Part shown: piece after piece, positions 33,794 to 42,946 of the stretch
Layout: each line of letters opens with the position of its first letter
Position numbering within the stretch: position 1 is the first letter of the stretch
Assembly (NCBI RefSeq): GCF_018327685.1
Contig: NZ_BNEL01000001.1
Coordinates: 3,286,001 to 3,350,000 of the forward strand
Direction of reading: 5' to 3'
From: Streptomyces sp. TS71-3
GTDB taxonomy: Bacteria > Actinomycetota > Actinomycetes > Streptomycetales > Streptomycetaceae
Length of the DNA stretch: 64,000 nt
The notes under the pieces: model-generated
The model's input: the letters and a program-made list of their open reading frames with translations, nothing else
Told to the model about the DNA's origin: nothing
Database searches by the model: none
Program-made: the position numbers and the translations under genes

Positions 33794-34690
33794 GTGCAGG
33801 TGGTACGCGTACAGAGCTGGCCTGAGGCCGTGGCCGTCCGCTCCGAGTTCCCCGACGCCGTACCCGTCGCCGGCGGCACCGACGTGATGGTCGCCATCAA
33901 GCTGCGGAACCTGCGGCCCGAGGTACTGCTCGACCTGAGCCGCATCCCCGGCTCCGACCGGTACCGGGTGGGTCCGGACACCGTCCGCCTGGGGCCCCGG
34001 GTGTGCCACACGGCCGTGGCGGAGCTGCTGGGCCCGCACTTGCCGGGCCTCGCCCTGGCCGCCCGCTCCGTCGGCTCCCGCCAGGTGCGCAACCGGGGCA
34101 CGATCGGCGGCAGCCTGGGCACGGCCTCCGCGGCCGGGGACGTGCATCCGGCCCTGCTCGCCGCGGGCGCCGACATCGAGCTCTCCTCGGTGCGGGGCGC
34201 CCGGTGGGTGCCCGCCGACGGCTTCTACGGCCACCGGGGCGGGACCGCGCTCGCGGCCGACGAGCTGATCACGGGCGTGCGGGTGCCGCGGGCGGCCGGA
34301 CCGCAGCGGTTCCAGAAGATCGGTCTGCGGCTGGGGCTCGTGAAGGCGCTCTGCTCCTTCGCCATCGCCCTGGACCGTGACGGACGGCGCGTCCGCGCGG
34401 CCCTCGGGGCCTACGGCGCGGCGCCCGTACGGGCCCGGGCCGCCGAGCGGCTCCTTGAGGAATCCGGTGCGCTGGGCACCGCCCGGCCCCTTCCGGCGGC
34501 CCTCGTCACGGAGTTCGGCCGGCTCGCCGCCACGTCCGCCACCCCCGTCGAGGGCGGCGGGGTCGGCGCGGACTACCGGCGCCGGGCCGTCTCCGTGCTC
34601 GCCGCCCGCAACCTCGTCCAGGTCTGGGACACGTTCCTCGCGAAAGGACACCATGGACATCACCGTGACGGTCAACGGCAAGCGCCATGA
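33794..34690 (+). CDS. Molybdenum hydroxylase, FAD-binding (medium) subunit
   Basis: A 298-residue CoxM/XdhB-type subunit. FAD motifs PVAGGTDVMVAIK and NRGTIGGSLGTAS are present, followed by a CO-dehydrogenase flavoprotein C-terminal domain. It transfers electrons between the iron-sulfur subunit and an external acceptor. GTG at 33794 follows GGGGGGA; the upstream reading frame is non-coding. The 3' end overlaps the iron-sulfur gene by 38 bp. It forms the first gene of a three-subunit operon. Confidence 0.9.
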   Translation: MQVVRVQSWPEAVAVRSEFPDAVPVAGGTDVMVAIKLRNLRPEVLLDLSRIPGSDRYRVGPDTVRLGPRVCHTAVAELLGPHLPGLALAARSVGSRQVRNRGTIGGSLGTASAAGDVHPALLAAGADIELSSVRGARWVPADGFYGHRGGTALAADELITGVRVPRAAGPQRFQKIGLRLGLVKALCSFAIALDRDGRRVRAALGAYGAAPVRARAAERLLEESGALGTARPLPAALVTEFGRLAATSATPVEGGGVGADYRRRAVSVLAARNLVQVWDTFLAKGHHGHHRDGQRQAP

Positions 34691-35213
34691 CTGCGAGGAC
34701 GGGCCCGGTGAGAGCCTGCTCTTCCTGCTGCGCGAACGGCTCGGCCTGATCGGCCCGAAGAACGCCTGCGAGCAGGGCGAGTGCGGCTCCTGTTCGGTCT
34801 GGCTCGACGGTCTCCTGGTCAACTCCTGCCTGGTGCTCTCGGCCCAGGCGGACGGCTGCTCGGTACGGACGGTGGAGGACCTGGCCGCCGAGGTGCCCGA
34901 GAGGGCGCCGGCGGCCGGGGCGGCCGGGGCGCTGCACCCGGTGCAGCAGGCGTTCATCGACGCGGGCGCGGTCCAGTGCGGCTTCTGCACGCCCGGCATG
35001 GTGGTGACCGCGGTGGACCTGCTGGCCCGCTCGCCACGCCCCTCGGCGGAGGACGTGCGCCGCGAGATGGCCGGAAACATCTGCCGCTGCACGGGCTACC
35101 AGAAGATCGTCGACGCGGTGCTGCTGGCGGCCGAGCGCATGGCGGCCGAGCCGGCGGCGGCCGGGCCGTCCGCCGCTCCCGCTCCCGCCGCCCCGGAGGT
35201 GGCGCTGCCGTGA
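34653..35213 (+). CDS. Molybdenum hydroxylase, 2Fe-2S (small) subunit
   Basis: A 186-residue CoxS/XdhC-like subunit with both iron-sulfur domains: plant-type ferredoxin CEQGECGSCSVWLDG with NSC, and the helical domain CGFCTPGMVV and CRCTGYQKI. The last 30 residues are an Ala/Pro-rich tail not normal for the family. ATG at 34653 has AAAGGA upstream, inside the flavoprotein gene. It relays electrons from the molybdopterin site to FAD. Confidence 0.93.
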   Translation: MDITVTVNGKRHDCEDGPGESLLFLLRERLGLIGPKNACEQGECGSCSVWLDGLLVNSCLVLSAQADGCSVRTVEDLAAEVPERAPAAGAAGALHPVQQAFIDAGAVQCGFCTPGMVVTAVDLLARSPRPSAEDVRREMAGNICRCTGYQKIVDAVLLAAERMAAEPAAAGPSAAPAPAAPEVALP

Positions 35214-37585
35214 CCGCACAGGGTGTCAGCACGGAGACCGCGGAGAGCATCGGCACGAAGACCGCGGAGAGCATCGGCACGAAGACCGCGGAGGGCATCG
35301 GCACGGGGACCGCGGAGGGCATCGGCACGGGGACCGCAGGGGGCATCGGCACGAGCCCCGGCCGCTCCGACGGGCCGGCCAAGGTGACCGGGAGCTTCGT
35401 CTACTCCTCCGATCTGGCCGCCGAGGACATGGTGTGGGCGGTGACGCTGCGCAGCCCGTACCCGAGCGCGCTGATCCACTCCATCGACACGACGGACGCG
35501 CAGAAGTTCCCCGGCGTGCTGGACGTCATCACCCACGCCGACATCCCGGGCCGCCTGCTGTTCGGCCAGATGAAGGTGGACCAGCCCGTGCTCGCCGCCG
35601 ACCGGGTGCGCTACCACGGCGAGGCGGTGGCGGTGGTCGCGGCCGTCGATCTGGAGACGGCACGCGCGGCGGCCGAGCTGATCCGGGTCGACTACGACGT
35701 CCGGGAGCCGGTCACCGACGCCGCGAGGGCACTCGACCCGGAGTGCGAGTGGCTCCATCCGGACGGCAATCTCGTGGCACACACCAGGATCCGGCGCGGC
35801 GCGGCGAGCACCGGAGACCTGCCCGCCGCCGACGTCGTGGTCCGCGGCAGCTACTCCCTGGGCATGCAGGACCCGTCCTTCCTGGGCATCGAGTCCGGCC
35901 TCGCCGTCCCGGTCGCCGGAGGCGGCGTGGAGCTGCACATCGCCACCCAGTGGCTGCACGTCGACCAGGAACAGGTGGCCGCCTGCCTCGGACTGCCCCC
36001 GGACAAGGTGGTGCTGAAGCACGCGGGCGTGGGCGGCGCGTTCGGCGCGCGCGAGGACCTGTCGCTGCACGTGCACGCCTGCCTGCTGGCGCTGCGCCTG
36101 AACCGGCCGGTCAAGATGGTGTACACGCGCACCGAGTCGTTCTTCGGCCACGTCCACCGCCATCCCGCGGTGCTCCACTACGAGCACGGAGCCACGTCCG
36201 ACGGGGCGCTCGTGTACGTCAAGGCGGACATCGTCCTGGACGGCGGGGCCTACGCGTCCAGCTCGCCGGCGATCGCGGGCAACGCGGCGACCCACGCGGT
36301 CGGCCCCTACGCGGTGCCGCACGTCCAGGTGGACTCCCGTGCCGTGTACACGAACAACCCGCCCGCCGGGGCGATGCGCGGCTTCGGCACCGTCCAGCCG
36401 TGCTTCGCCTACGAGAGCCAGATGGACAGGCTCGCCACGGCACTCGGCATGGACCCGGTGGAGATCCGGCTGCGCAACGCGCTCGAAGAGGGCGCCACCC
36501 TGCCGACCGGGCAGGTGCTGGACAGCCCGGCACCGGTCGCCGAACTGCTGGAGACCCTGCGCGGGCTTCCGCTGCCGCCGGCGGACCCCGCAGCGCCCGA
36601 GGGGGTCGTCCGCGGCGTGGGCTACGCGGCCTGCCTGAAGAACATCGGCTTCTCGGAGGGGTTCGACGACTACTCGACGGCCCGCGTGCGGCTGGAGGTC
36701 GCCGGCGACGGCGCCGTGCTGGCCACGGTCTCCTCGGCCGCGGCCGAGGTCGGGCAGGGCGTGCTCGGCGTCCTGCGCCAGATCGCCGTCACCGAGCTGG
36801 GCGTCGGCAGGGTCGAGATCCGCCAGGAGGACTCCACGTTCGGCACGGCGGGCCCGACGTCGGCGTCCCGGCAGACGTACGTCACCGGTGGCGCCGTCCG
36901 GGAGGCGTGCCGCCAGGTCCGCGAGGAGGTGCTGGACCTCGTCCGGCAGGCCGGGTACGAAGACCCGCCAGCCGCCTGGCGGTTGCGTGAGGACGGTGTC
37001 GTGGACGACGCGGGGCGGCAGGCGGCCGGGCTGGCCGACGTGCTCGGCACGCGCGTGATCGAGAAGACGGCGGAGTTCCACCACCGCACCACCTTCCCGC
37101 TGGACCGGGAGACCGGGCAGGGGAACTCGGCCATGCAGTTCGGCTTCGCCGCGCACCGCGCCGTCGTGGACGTCGACCTGGATCTTGGCCTGGTGCGGCT
37201 GATCGACCTCGCCATCGCCCAGGACGTCGGGAAGGCGATCAACCCGTCCGCCATCGCCGGGCAGCTCCAGGGCGGGACCGTCCAGGGGGCCGGCCTCGCG
37301 CTGCTTGAGGAGATCGAGCTGGCCGGCGGGCAGGTGCTCAACCCGTCGTTCTCCGGCTACCTGCTGCCCACCATGGCGGACATCCCGCCCATCCGGGTGG
37401 AGATCCTGGAACGGGCCGATCCGCACGCGCCGTACGGCCTGCGCGGCATCGGTGAGCTCCCGTCGATCTCGGCGACGGCGGCGGTGGCCGGGGCGGTCAG
37501 GGCGGCCACCGGGCTCGACGTGACCCGGGTCCCGATCCGTCCCCACCACCTCACGGTCGGGACGCGGAGCGCGCCCCGACCGTAA
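35210..37585 (+). CDS. Molybdenum hydroxylase, molybdopterin (large) subunit
   Basis: A 791-residue CoxL/XdhA-type catalytic subunit. After an N-terminal extension of 24-bp-encoded repeats (residues 10-49), the core begins at PAKVTGSFVYSSDL. Landmarks include GGAFGAREDLS, GAMRGFGTVQP, AAAEVGQGVLG (molybdopterin binding) and the C-terminal catalytic glutamate in LRGIGELPS. Xanthine-dehydrogenase relatives hydroxylate carbon in purines, pteridines and other N-heterocycles. GTG at 35210 overlaps the small subunit stop. In this cluster it may oxidise the heterocycle made from GTP; purine catabolism is the alternative. Confidence 0.9.
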   Translation: MTAQGVSTETAESIGTKTAESIGTKTAEGIGTGTAEGIGTGTAGGIGTSPGRSDGPAKVTGSFVYSSDLAAEDMVWAVTLRSPYPSALIHSIDTTDAQKFPGVLDVITHADIPGRLLFGQMKVDQPVLAADRVRYHGEAVAVVAAVDLETARAAAELIRVDYDVREPVTDAARALDPECEWLHPDGNLVAHTRIRRGAASTGDLPAADVVVRGSYSLGMQDPSFLGIESGLAVPVAGGGVELHIATQWLHVDQEQVAACLGLPPDKVVLKHAGVGGAFGAREDLSLHVHACLLALRLNRPVKMVYTRTESFFGHVHRHPAVLHYEHGATSDGALVYVKADIVLDGGAYASSSPAIAGNAATHAVGPYAVPHVQVDSRAVYTNNPPAGAMRGFGTVQPCFAYESQMDRLATALGMDPVEIRLRNALEEGATLPTGQVLDSPAPVAELLETLRGLPLPPADPAAPEGVVRGVGYAACLKNIGFSEGFDDYSTARVRLEVAGDGAVLATVSSAAAEVGQGVLGVLRQIAVTELGVGRVEIRQEDSTFGTAGPTSASRQTYVTGGAVREACRQVREEVLDLVRQAGYEDPPAAWRLREDGVVDDAGRQAAGLADVLGTRVIEKTAEFHHRTTFPLDRETGQGNSAMQFGFAAHRAVVDVDLDLGLVRLIDLAIAQDVGKAINPSAIAGQLQGGTVQGAGLALLEEIELAGGQVLNPSFSGYLLPTMADIPPIRVEILERADPHAPYGLRGIGELPSISATAAVAGAVRAATGLDVTRVPIRPHHLTVGTRSAPRP
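35237..35356. repeat. Five 24-bp tandem repeats at the 5' end of the large subunit gene
   Basis: Five in-frame 24-bp units (ACCGCGGAGAGCATCGGCAC and variants) encode TAESIGTK/TAEGIGTG octapeptides. The extension is outside the enzyme fold and probably arose by recent slippage. Confidence 0.9.
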
Positions 37586-37629
37586 CGGGTCCGTGCACTA
37601 TGAGGCTTGCGACGAACCCCCGTGGCCCC

Positions 37630-38778
37630 TCAGCAGTACGGCTCCCAGAGGTCGTACTCCAGGGCGGCGGCGACCGCGGGCGAGGAGTCGCGCAGGCCGT
37701 CGAGCAGGGAGCGGTTGTGCTGCCGGATCTCCTCGTCGTATCCCGTCAGCGGGCTGTCCTCGGACAGGTCGAGCAGCCACAGGGGCCGTAGCATCGCGCC
37801 GCGCAGCGCCTTTCCCTCCGCCGTCTCGGTGCCCGCGTGCAGCCATCGCACGCCCGGGATCCGGGCCGGCATGTAGTAGGTGAGGTTGAAGTACTCCGCG
37901 GCCGAGGCCAGCCGGTCGTAGTCGAAGCCGATCGCCCGCAGGTACACGGTGTCGCCCCAGCGGTAGTACAGGCAGAAACCGACCGGCGGCTCGCCCGGAC
38001 GCGAGATCAGCACCACGTCGGAGCGCGACCCCGCGAGTTCACCCTGCGCACGGAACGACTCGGCCATCGGGGCGACGTCGACGGTCCGCCCGTACCGCGC
38101 CTCGGTCCGGGCCAGCAGCCGGGCGACGTCCTGCCAGGACTCGGCGAGCGTCCGGTGCTCCACCTGGTAGCCGGCCCTCTCGAACTTCCGCGCCTCGCTG
38201 CGGATGCGGCGGGCCCGGTGCCCGGACAGCGATCCCAGCCAGGCGTCCCAGCCACCGGGCGGGATCTCGATCCACGCGTCGGTCTTCAACGCGACCGGGG
38301 CGGCCCGTACCCCCGCCGCGCGCAGCGCCGTGACATCCGGCGTGGTCAGGTACATCGCCACCTGGGCGACCTTCTCTCCCTCGTGCAGGGGCGAGCGCAG
38401 CGCACGCACCGCGTCGAGCAGCGCGGAGGCCGCCGCCGCCCGGTCGACGCCTTCGCCGGTGAGCAGGTGCGCCAGGTAGCCGCGGCGCTGCCCGACGAGG
38501 ATGCCGCCGGGCCCGGGGCTCGGCAGGCCGCGCCCGGTCAGCAGGTCGTGCCAGCGCAGGTGGGGGTTGGGTTCCTCGCGTACGGCTGCGACGGGAACGG
38601 CGGCCCGGCCGCCCCCCGGAGTCTCCACGTGCAGGCCGCCGGAGACCGATCCGCCCGAGAGGGCGCACAGTCTCAGCCACAGGGCCGACGAGTAGAACCG
38701 GCCGCCGGCGAGCCGGTCCCATTCGGCGTCCTCCATACCGCCGGTCGCGTCGGCGAAACAGCTCGTCGTGACGGTCAT
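37630..38778 (-). CDS. Second Fem/GNAT-type acyltransferase
   Basis: A 382-residue double-GNAT (Acetyltransf_6/FemAB-like) protein. The C-terminal GNAT has HRARRIRSEARKFERAGY, VGFCLYYRWGDTVYLRAIGF-type sequence and EYFNLTYYMPARI then WLHAGTETAEGKALRG. It shares overall plan but low identity with the protein at 14846-16009. Related proteins use aminoacyl-tRNA to form amides. ATG overlaps the LuxR stop (ATGA), so the two are co-transcribed. It may add an amino acid to a cluster product; whether it serves region C or the phosphonate cluster is unknown. Confidence 0.75.
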   Translation of the reverse strand: MTVTTSCFADATGGMEDAEWDRLAGGRFYSSALWLRLCALSGGSVSGGLHVETPGGGRAAVPVAAVREEPNPHLRWHDLLTGRGLPSPGPGGILVGQRRGYLAHLLTGEGVDRAAAASALLDAVRALRSPLHEGEKVAQVAMYLTTPDVTALRAAGVRAAPVALKTDAWIEIPPGGWDAWLGSLSGHRARRIRSEARKFERAGYQVEHRTLAESWQDVARLLARTEARYGRTVDVAPMAESFRAQGELAGSRSDVVLISRPGEPPVGFCLYYRWGDTVYLRAIGFDYDRLASAAEYFNLTYYMPARIPGVRWLHAGTETAEGKALRGAMLRPLWLLDLSEDSPLTGYDEEIRQHNRSLLDGLRDSSPAVAAALEYDLWEPYC

Positions 38779-39944
38779 GGCGCCTCCCCAAGTCTCTGCC
38801 GGACCCTCCCCGCGAGCTCGCTGCGCGATCGGATGCCGAGCGTGCCGAACATTTTCCGCAGGTGGTAACTGACGGTGTGTGGTGAGCGGTTGATCCGCGT
38901 GGCGATCTGGCTGTTGGTGAGCCCGTGGCTGACCAGGTTCGCGATCATCAGATCGATCTCCCCGAGGCCGGCCGGCCAGCTCGACTCGCTCTTGCCCTCC
39001 TTGGCGCGGGCGGTCGCCCGCGGCGATCCGGTCCGCATCGGTTCGGGCAGCGAGTCCAGGGTGGCCTGCCAGAACAGCGGCTGGGTGAAGACCAGCCGGT
39101 CGCCGGCGTCGGCGATGACACCGACGTCGCAGGCCTCCTCGACCAGCGGCAGCAGCATTCCTGCGGGCTGCTCGAAGGGCTCCGCCACCGCGGCGAGTTC
39201 GAACTCCATGCCGCTCAGGGCGGCGAGCTGGATGAACAGCCGGCAGCGCGGGGAGACCTCGGCCAGCAGCAGCCGGACCACCCGGTGGACGCGCTGGGGC
39301 AGTTCGGTGCGTGTCACCTCGGCCATGCCGTCGACGACGGTGACGGCGCTCTCCTCGAGTAGACCCCGCAGCAGCTCGACGACCAGCCGGGCGTTGCCCG
39401 CCGCGGTCGCCACGAGTGCTTCGAGCGCGTGCGAGGGGGGTGCGCCGAGCAGGTCGGTGGTGACCGCCCGCACGGTGCTTTCGGACAAGGGGCCGAGGCC
39501 CACCCTCGTGTCGGGCAGCGACGGCTCGCCGGACGGCAGCGAGAAGACCCGCTCCACGTCCGGGCCACCGCGTCCGGGGCGCCTGGCCAGTGCCCACACG
39601 ATCGACGCCGAGGAGAACTCGGCGATCAACTGCGGCAGCGCCGAGGGCAGCCGTTCGTCGTGCTTGTGCAGATCGTCGACGGCAACCAGGGCCGGCGTCG
39701 CGCGATCCTCCTGCCCGAGCCAGGCTCGCAGCAGGATCGGGGCCCGGACGACCTGGGGCGACGGGACCCGGAAGCCCTTGTCCCGTGCCTCGGCCGCCAT
39801 GGCCGTCAGTAGATGACTTTTTCCCGTTCCCGAATGGCCTTCCACCAAGAGTAGGCAACCCGTGCCTCGTTCCCCCGTCGACAGGAAGCGTTCCACTGGC
39901 ATTCGCTGCTCTTGCGGCATGGCTGAACATAACCGTTCGCGCAT
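38775..39944 (-). CDS. LuxR-family ATPase regulator
   Basis: A 389-residue compact LAL-like regulator: Walker A EGHSGTGKSHLL (about 36-47), Walker B ALVAVDDLHKHD, and a C-terminal LuxR helix-turn-helix LVSHGLTNSQIATRINRSPHTVSYHLRKMF. It lacks the long TPR region of full LAL proteins. Start may be ATG at 39944 or a downstream ATG; no clear ribosome binding site helps. It is divergent from the 40109 gene across a spacer with an inverted repeat and co-transcribed with the GNAT gene. Probably pathway-specific. Confidence 0.8.
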   Translation of the reverse strand: MRERLCSAMPQEQRMPVERFLSTGERGTGCLLLVEGHSGTGKSHLLTAMAAEARDKGFRVPSPQVVRAPILLRAWLGQEDRATPALVAVDDLHKHDERLPSALPQLIAEFSSASIVWALARRPGRGGPDVERVFSLPSGEPSLPDTRVGLGPLSESTVRAVTTDLLGAPPSHALEALVATAAGNARLVVELLRGLLEESAVTVVDGMAEVTRTELPQRVHRVVRLLLAEVSPRCRLFIQLAALSGMEFELAAVAEPFEQPAGMLLPLVEEACDVGVIADAGDRLVFTQPLFWQATLDSLPEPMRTGSPRATARAKEGKSESSWPAGLGEIDLMIANLVSHGLTNSQIATRINRSPHTVSYHLRKMFGTLGIRSRSELAGRVRQRLGEAP

Positions 39945-39971
39945 GGTGTAGAACTATTCCTTTCGCATGCT

Positions 39972-39989
39972 CAACTAGTCTAGTAGTTG
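39972..39989. promoter_or_regulatory. Inverted repeat in divergent spacer
   Basis: CAACTA-N6-TAGTTG in an AT-richer patch between the LuxR-type gene and the 40109 gene. It is a candidate operator for the LuxR-type protein or a promoter element. Confidence 0.4.
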
Positions 39990-40108
39990 GACACAAGCCC
40001 GTGTCGGCTGTCGACGTCGACCAGCATTTTGAGCCATCGCGGGTCACGTCGAAGCGACAGCGTATGTGGGCCGAGGAGCGTAGTCAGTACCGAACAGGGG
40101 GAGACTTC

Positions 40109-41497
40109 ATGTCGGCTGAGGCGTTAACCACGCAGTACAACCAGGAGTTCCGAGTGCCGGGCAGCGGTCTGCCCGAAGTTGCTCAGCATGTCAAGGGATT
40201 TCAGACGCTCTCCCCGTGGCATGGTGAATATTTGGCCAGACCTCTCTTCGTCGCCGAGCGGGAAATGCGCGAGTTCGCCGACGATCTGCGCCACCTCGTC
40301 GACATACTCATTTCGCTGCCGGACCGGATGTTCGGTGGCGATCTCAACGCATTCCGGTCCGTACTGGGCATCAGTGACGATCGGTGGGCGGCGATCCAGC
40401 AGATCGGTGACGCACTGCCACCGCACAATGGCCGGGCCGATCTCTATCATGACGGAACGTCGTTCAAACTCCTGGAGTTCGGCCTGGGCAGCGAGGTCGG
40501 CGGCTGGGACCTCGCGGGCGAGATCCCCCGGGCCATGCTGGAGATCGACGCCTTCGCCGACTTCGCCCGCCGGCACCGGCTCGGTTACTCCCACCCCGCC
40601 CGTGCCGCGGTGCGGGCGCTGCGCGATCTGGGCGCCACGGTGGCGCCCGGCCGCGAGCCGGTGGTGGCACTGCTGGAGTGGCGGGACGGCCTCGCGGAGT
40701 ACGGCGAGACCTGGCGCGCCTTCCAGTCCGCGCTGAGCTGGGCCGGGCTCGACATCCTGCTGGCCGAGGTCGGTGACGTGCACGAACGGGATGGCGCGCT
40801 CTACCTCAAGGACACCCGAATCGACGTGGTCTACCGCACCTTCGTCGCGGCCCAGATCGCCGAGGAGCCGGACGGCTGGGAGCTGGTCGAGCCGCTGCTG
40901 CGTGCACAGCGGGCCGGCGGGATTCTGATATGGACGCCGCTGTCCAGCAGCGTGTTCAGCAACAAGAGCTGCATGGGGCTGCTGTCGGACCCGGCGCGGC
41001 GGCGGAATCTGGGCGAGGACGAGTGCCGGCTCATCGACCGCGTGCTGCCCTGGACCCGCATGCTCACCAAGGAGACCATCGGCGCCGAGCGCGACCTCCT
41101 CGACGAATGCGCCGACCGGCGCGATCAGTTGATCCTGAAGGTCAACGCCCGCGGCGGCGGAGTGGGCGCGGTGGTCGGCTGGGAGACGGACGACGCCGCA
41201 TGGCGGCAGGCGCTGGAGAAGGGAGCGGTCGAAGGCTGCGTGGTGCAGCAGCGGGTGATCCCCCGGCCGGAAATCGTCGTCGATCCCGTGTCGGGCGAGA
41301 CCGGGGAATGGCATGCGGCCTACGGCATTTTCTATACCCCGCATGGTTATGCGGGCGCATATGCCAAGGCGGTGCCGGCCGGATCGGGCAGCATCATCAC
41401 CATCAAGTCCCATGCCCAGGCGCGCAGCGCGGCGGTATTCCATCAGCGGGAGCCAAAAGCGGAGCCCCTTATTCCTGATTCCGCGTCGTGGGACTGA
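40109..41497 (+). CDS. Putative permuted ATP-grasp/glutathionylspermidine-synthase-like protein
   Basis: A 462-residue protein resembling circularly permuted ATP-grasp proteins in general plan: RADLYHDGTSFKLLEFGLGS, YLKDTRIDVVYRTFVA, SNKSCMGLLSD, LILKVNARGGGVGAVVGWE and VVQQRVIPRPEIVV. The match is by pattern only and I could not name a close family. ATP-dependent amide formation is the likely chemistry. GGGGGAG before the ATG supports the start. It is followed ten bases later by an MFS exporter gene, which suggests production and export of the same compound. Confidence 0.6.
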   Translation: MSAEALTTQYNQEFRVPGSGLPEVAQHVKGFQTLSPWHGEYLARPLFVAEREMREFADDLRHLVDILISLPDRMFGGDLNAFRSVLGISDDRWAAIQQIGDALPPHNGRADLYHDGTSFKLLEFGLGSEVGGWDLAGEIPRAMLEIDAFADFARRHRLGYSHPARAAVRALRDLGATVAPGREPVVALLEWRDGLAEYGETWRAFQSALSWAGLDILLAEVGDVHERDGALYLKDTRIDVVYRTFVAAQIAEEPDGWELVEPLLRAQRAGGILIWTPLSSSVFSNKSCMGLLSDPARRRNLGEDECRLIDRVLPWTRMLTKETIGAERDLLDECADRRDQLILKVNARGGGVGAVVGWETDDAAWRQALEKGAVEGCVVQQRVIPRPEIVVDPVSGETGEWHAAYGIFYTPHGYAGAYAKAVPAGSGSIITIKSHAQARSAAVFHQREPKAEPLIPDSASWD

Positions 41498-41506
41498 GGA
41501 GAGGAC

Positions 41507-42874
41507 ATGATGTCCGGGGACACCCCTGCACCTTCGGCGTGGCGGCGGATCCAGACGGCCTGGGGTCTGCCGGACCTGGCGGGAAACGGCCGGTTCGTCA
41601 CGGCAAATCTGATCGACAGCCTCGGAAACGGGCTGGTGATGGCGTTCACGGTCGTCTTCTTCGTGAAGACGACACCGCTGTCGCTGGTGGCGATCGGCGC
41701 CGCTCTGACGACCGGCCGCCTTCTCGCACTCCCCATGCCGCCCTTCATCGGGCCGCTGCTGGACAGATACGGGCCGCGCACCGTGGTCGCCGCGGGCAAC
41801 TGGATCTCGGTGGTCGGTTTCATCGGCTACCTCTTCTCCCACGCGGCCTGGCAGATCGTGCTGTGGCAGTTCGTGGTCCAGCTCGGCTCCAACTGCTTCT
41901 GGATGGGCAACAGCCCGCTCACGGTCCTGGCCGCCGACGGCAAGGAGCGCGCCCGCTGGTTCGGGTTCGTCCGCGCCCTGCGCAACGCCGGGGTCGGGTT
42001 CGGCGGTGCGGCCTCCGCCGTCGCGCTGAGCATCGGCACCACCACCGGGCTCCAGGCGGTCATGGTGGTCAACGCCGTCACCTTCGCCATCGCCGGCCTG
42101 CTCGTGCTCACCTGGCGGCCCCGGGCGGAGGCGGGCGAGGCGGCGGGTGAGGGCGGGGCCGAGCCCGTTCCGAAGGAGGAGAAGAAGGCGGCGGGCAAGG
42201 CCGCCGGGCGGCAGCGCGGCGGCTACCGCACCGTACTGAAGGACTTGCGGTACCTGCGGCTGGTCGCGGTGAACATCGCCTTCGTCTTCGCCGCCCAGGT
42301 GATCACCGTGCTGCTCGCCGTCTACGCGGCGGACAACCTCAAGGTCGGCGCCTGGATCGTCGGCGTGCTCGTCGTGCTCAACACGGGCATGGTCGTGGTG
42401 TTGCAGACCCTCGCCGGCCGGTGGATCGAGGGCCGCAGGCGGGTGTGGGTGCTCGCGCTGGCCCTGGTCCTCAACGCGGTGTCGTTCGCCGTCTTCGGCG
42501 CGCTGATCGCGGTGCCCGCCTGGGTCCAGATCGTCGGCATGCTCGTCGCGATGATCCTCTACACCGTGGCGGAGATCCTCAGCTCCCCGCCGGTCGCCGA
42601 GCTGAGCGTGGTGATGGCGCCCGAGCCCCTGCGGGGCCGCTATCTGGCCGTCTACCAGATGTCCTGGTCGGTCGGCGGCGCCGTCGCACCGGCCCTGCTG
42701 ACCGCACTCCTCGACGGTGGGGCGCTGCTGCCCTGGGCGTTCCTCCTGGCGATCAGCGTGCTGGCCGTGCCCGTCGTCCTCGGCCTCGACCGGGGCTCTC
42801 ACCCCGGGAACACCCCCGAGCCGGCAGAGGAGGACGAGTCGGTGGGCCAGCTCGACGCCACCGGCACCGACTGA
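41507..42874 (+). CDS. MFS transporter
   Basis: A 455-residue major facilitator with about 12 membrane segments, the helix 2-3 loop PLLDRYGPRTVV, and a charged central loop (PKEEKKAAGKAAG). It resembles macrolide/drug exporters. GAGGAG precedes the ATG. Coupled to the ATP-grasp-like gene, it probably exports the product of region C. The specificity is inferred from location. Confidence 0.85.
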   Translation: MMSGDTPAPSAWRRIQTAWGLPDLAGNGRFVTANLIDSLGNGLVMAFTVVFFVKTTPLSLVAIGAALTTGRLLALPMPPFIGPLLDRYGPRTVVAAGNWISVVGFIGYLFSHAAWQIVLWQFVVQLGSNCFWMGNSPLTVLAADGKERARWFGFVRALRNAGVGFGGAASAVALSIGTTTGLQAVMVVNAVTFAIAGLLVLTWRPRAEAGEAAGEGGAEPVPKEEKKAAGKAAGRQRGGYRTVLKDLRYLRLVAVNIAFVFAAQVITVLLAVYAADNLKVGAWIVGVLVVLNTGMVVVLQTLAGRWIEGRRRVWVLALALVLNAVSFAVFGALIAVPAWVQIVGMLVAMILYTVAEILSSPPVAELSVVMAPEPLRGRYLAVYQMSWSVGGAVAPALLTALLDGGALLPWAFLLAISVLAVPVVLGLDRGSHPGNTPEPAEEDESVGQLDATGTD

Positions 42875-42946
42875 GCCCGCTCCGGATCCGGGAGCCCCAC
42901 GTCCACCGGGCCGTTCCCCGAGCTCACCGACCCGCGACTTCGCGCT

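Noticed and set aside
40124-42802. 892-codon minus-strand frame
   Set aside because: Antisense to the ATP-grasp-like and MFS genes; composition is typical of GC-rich shadow frames.
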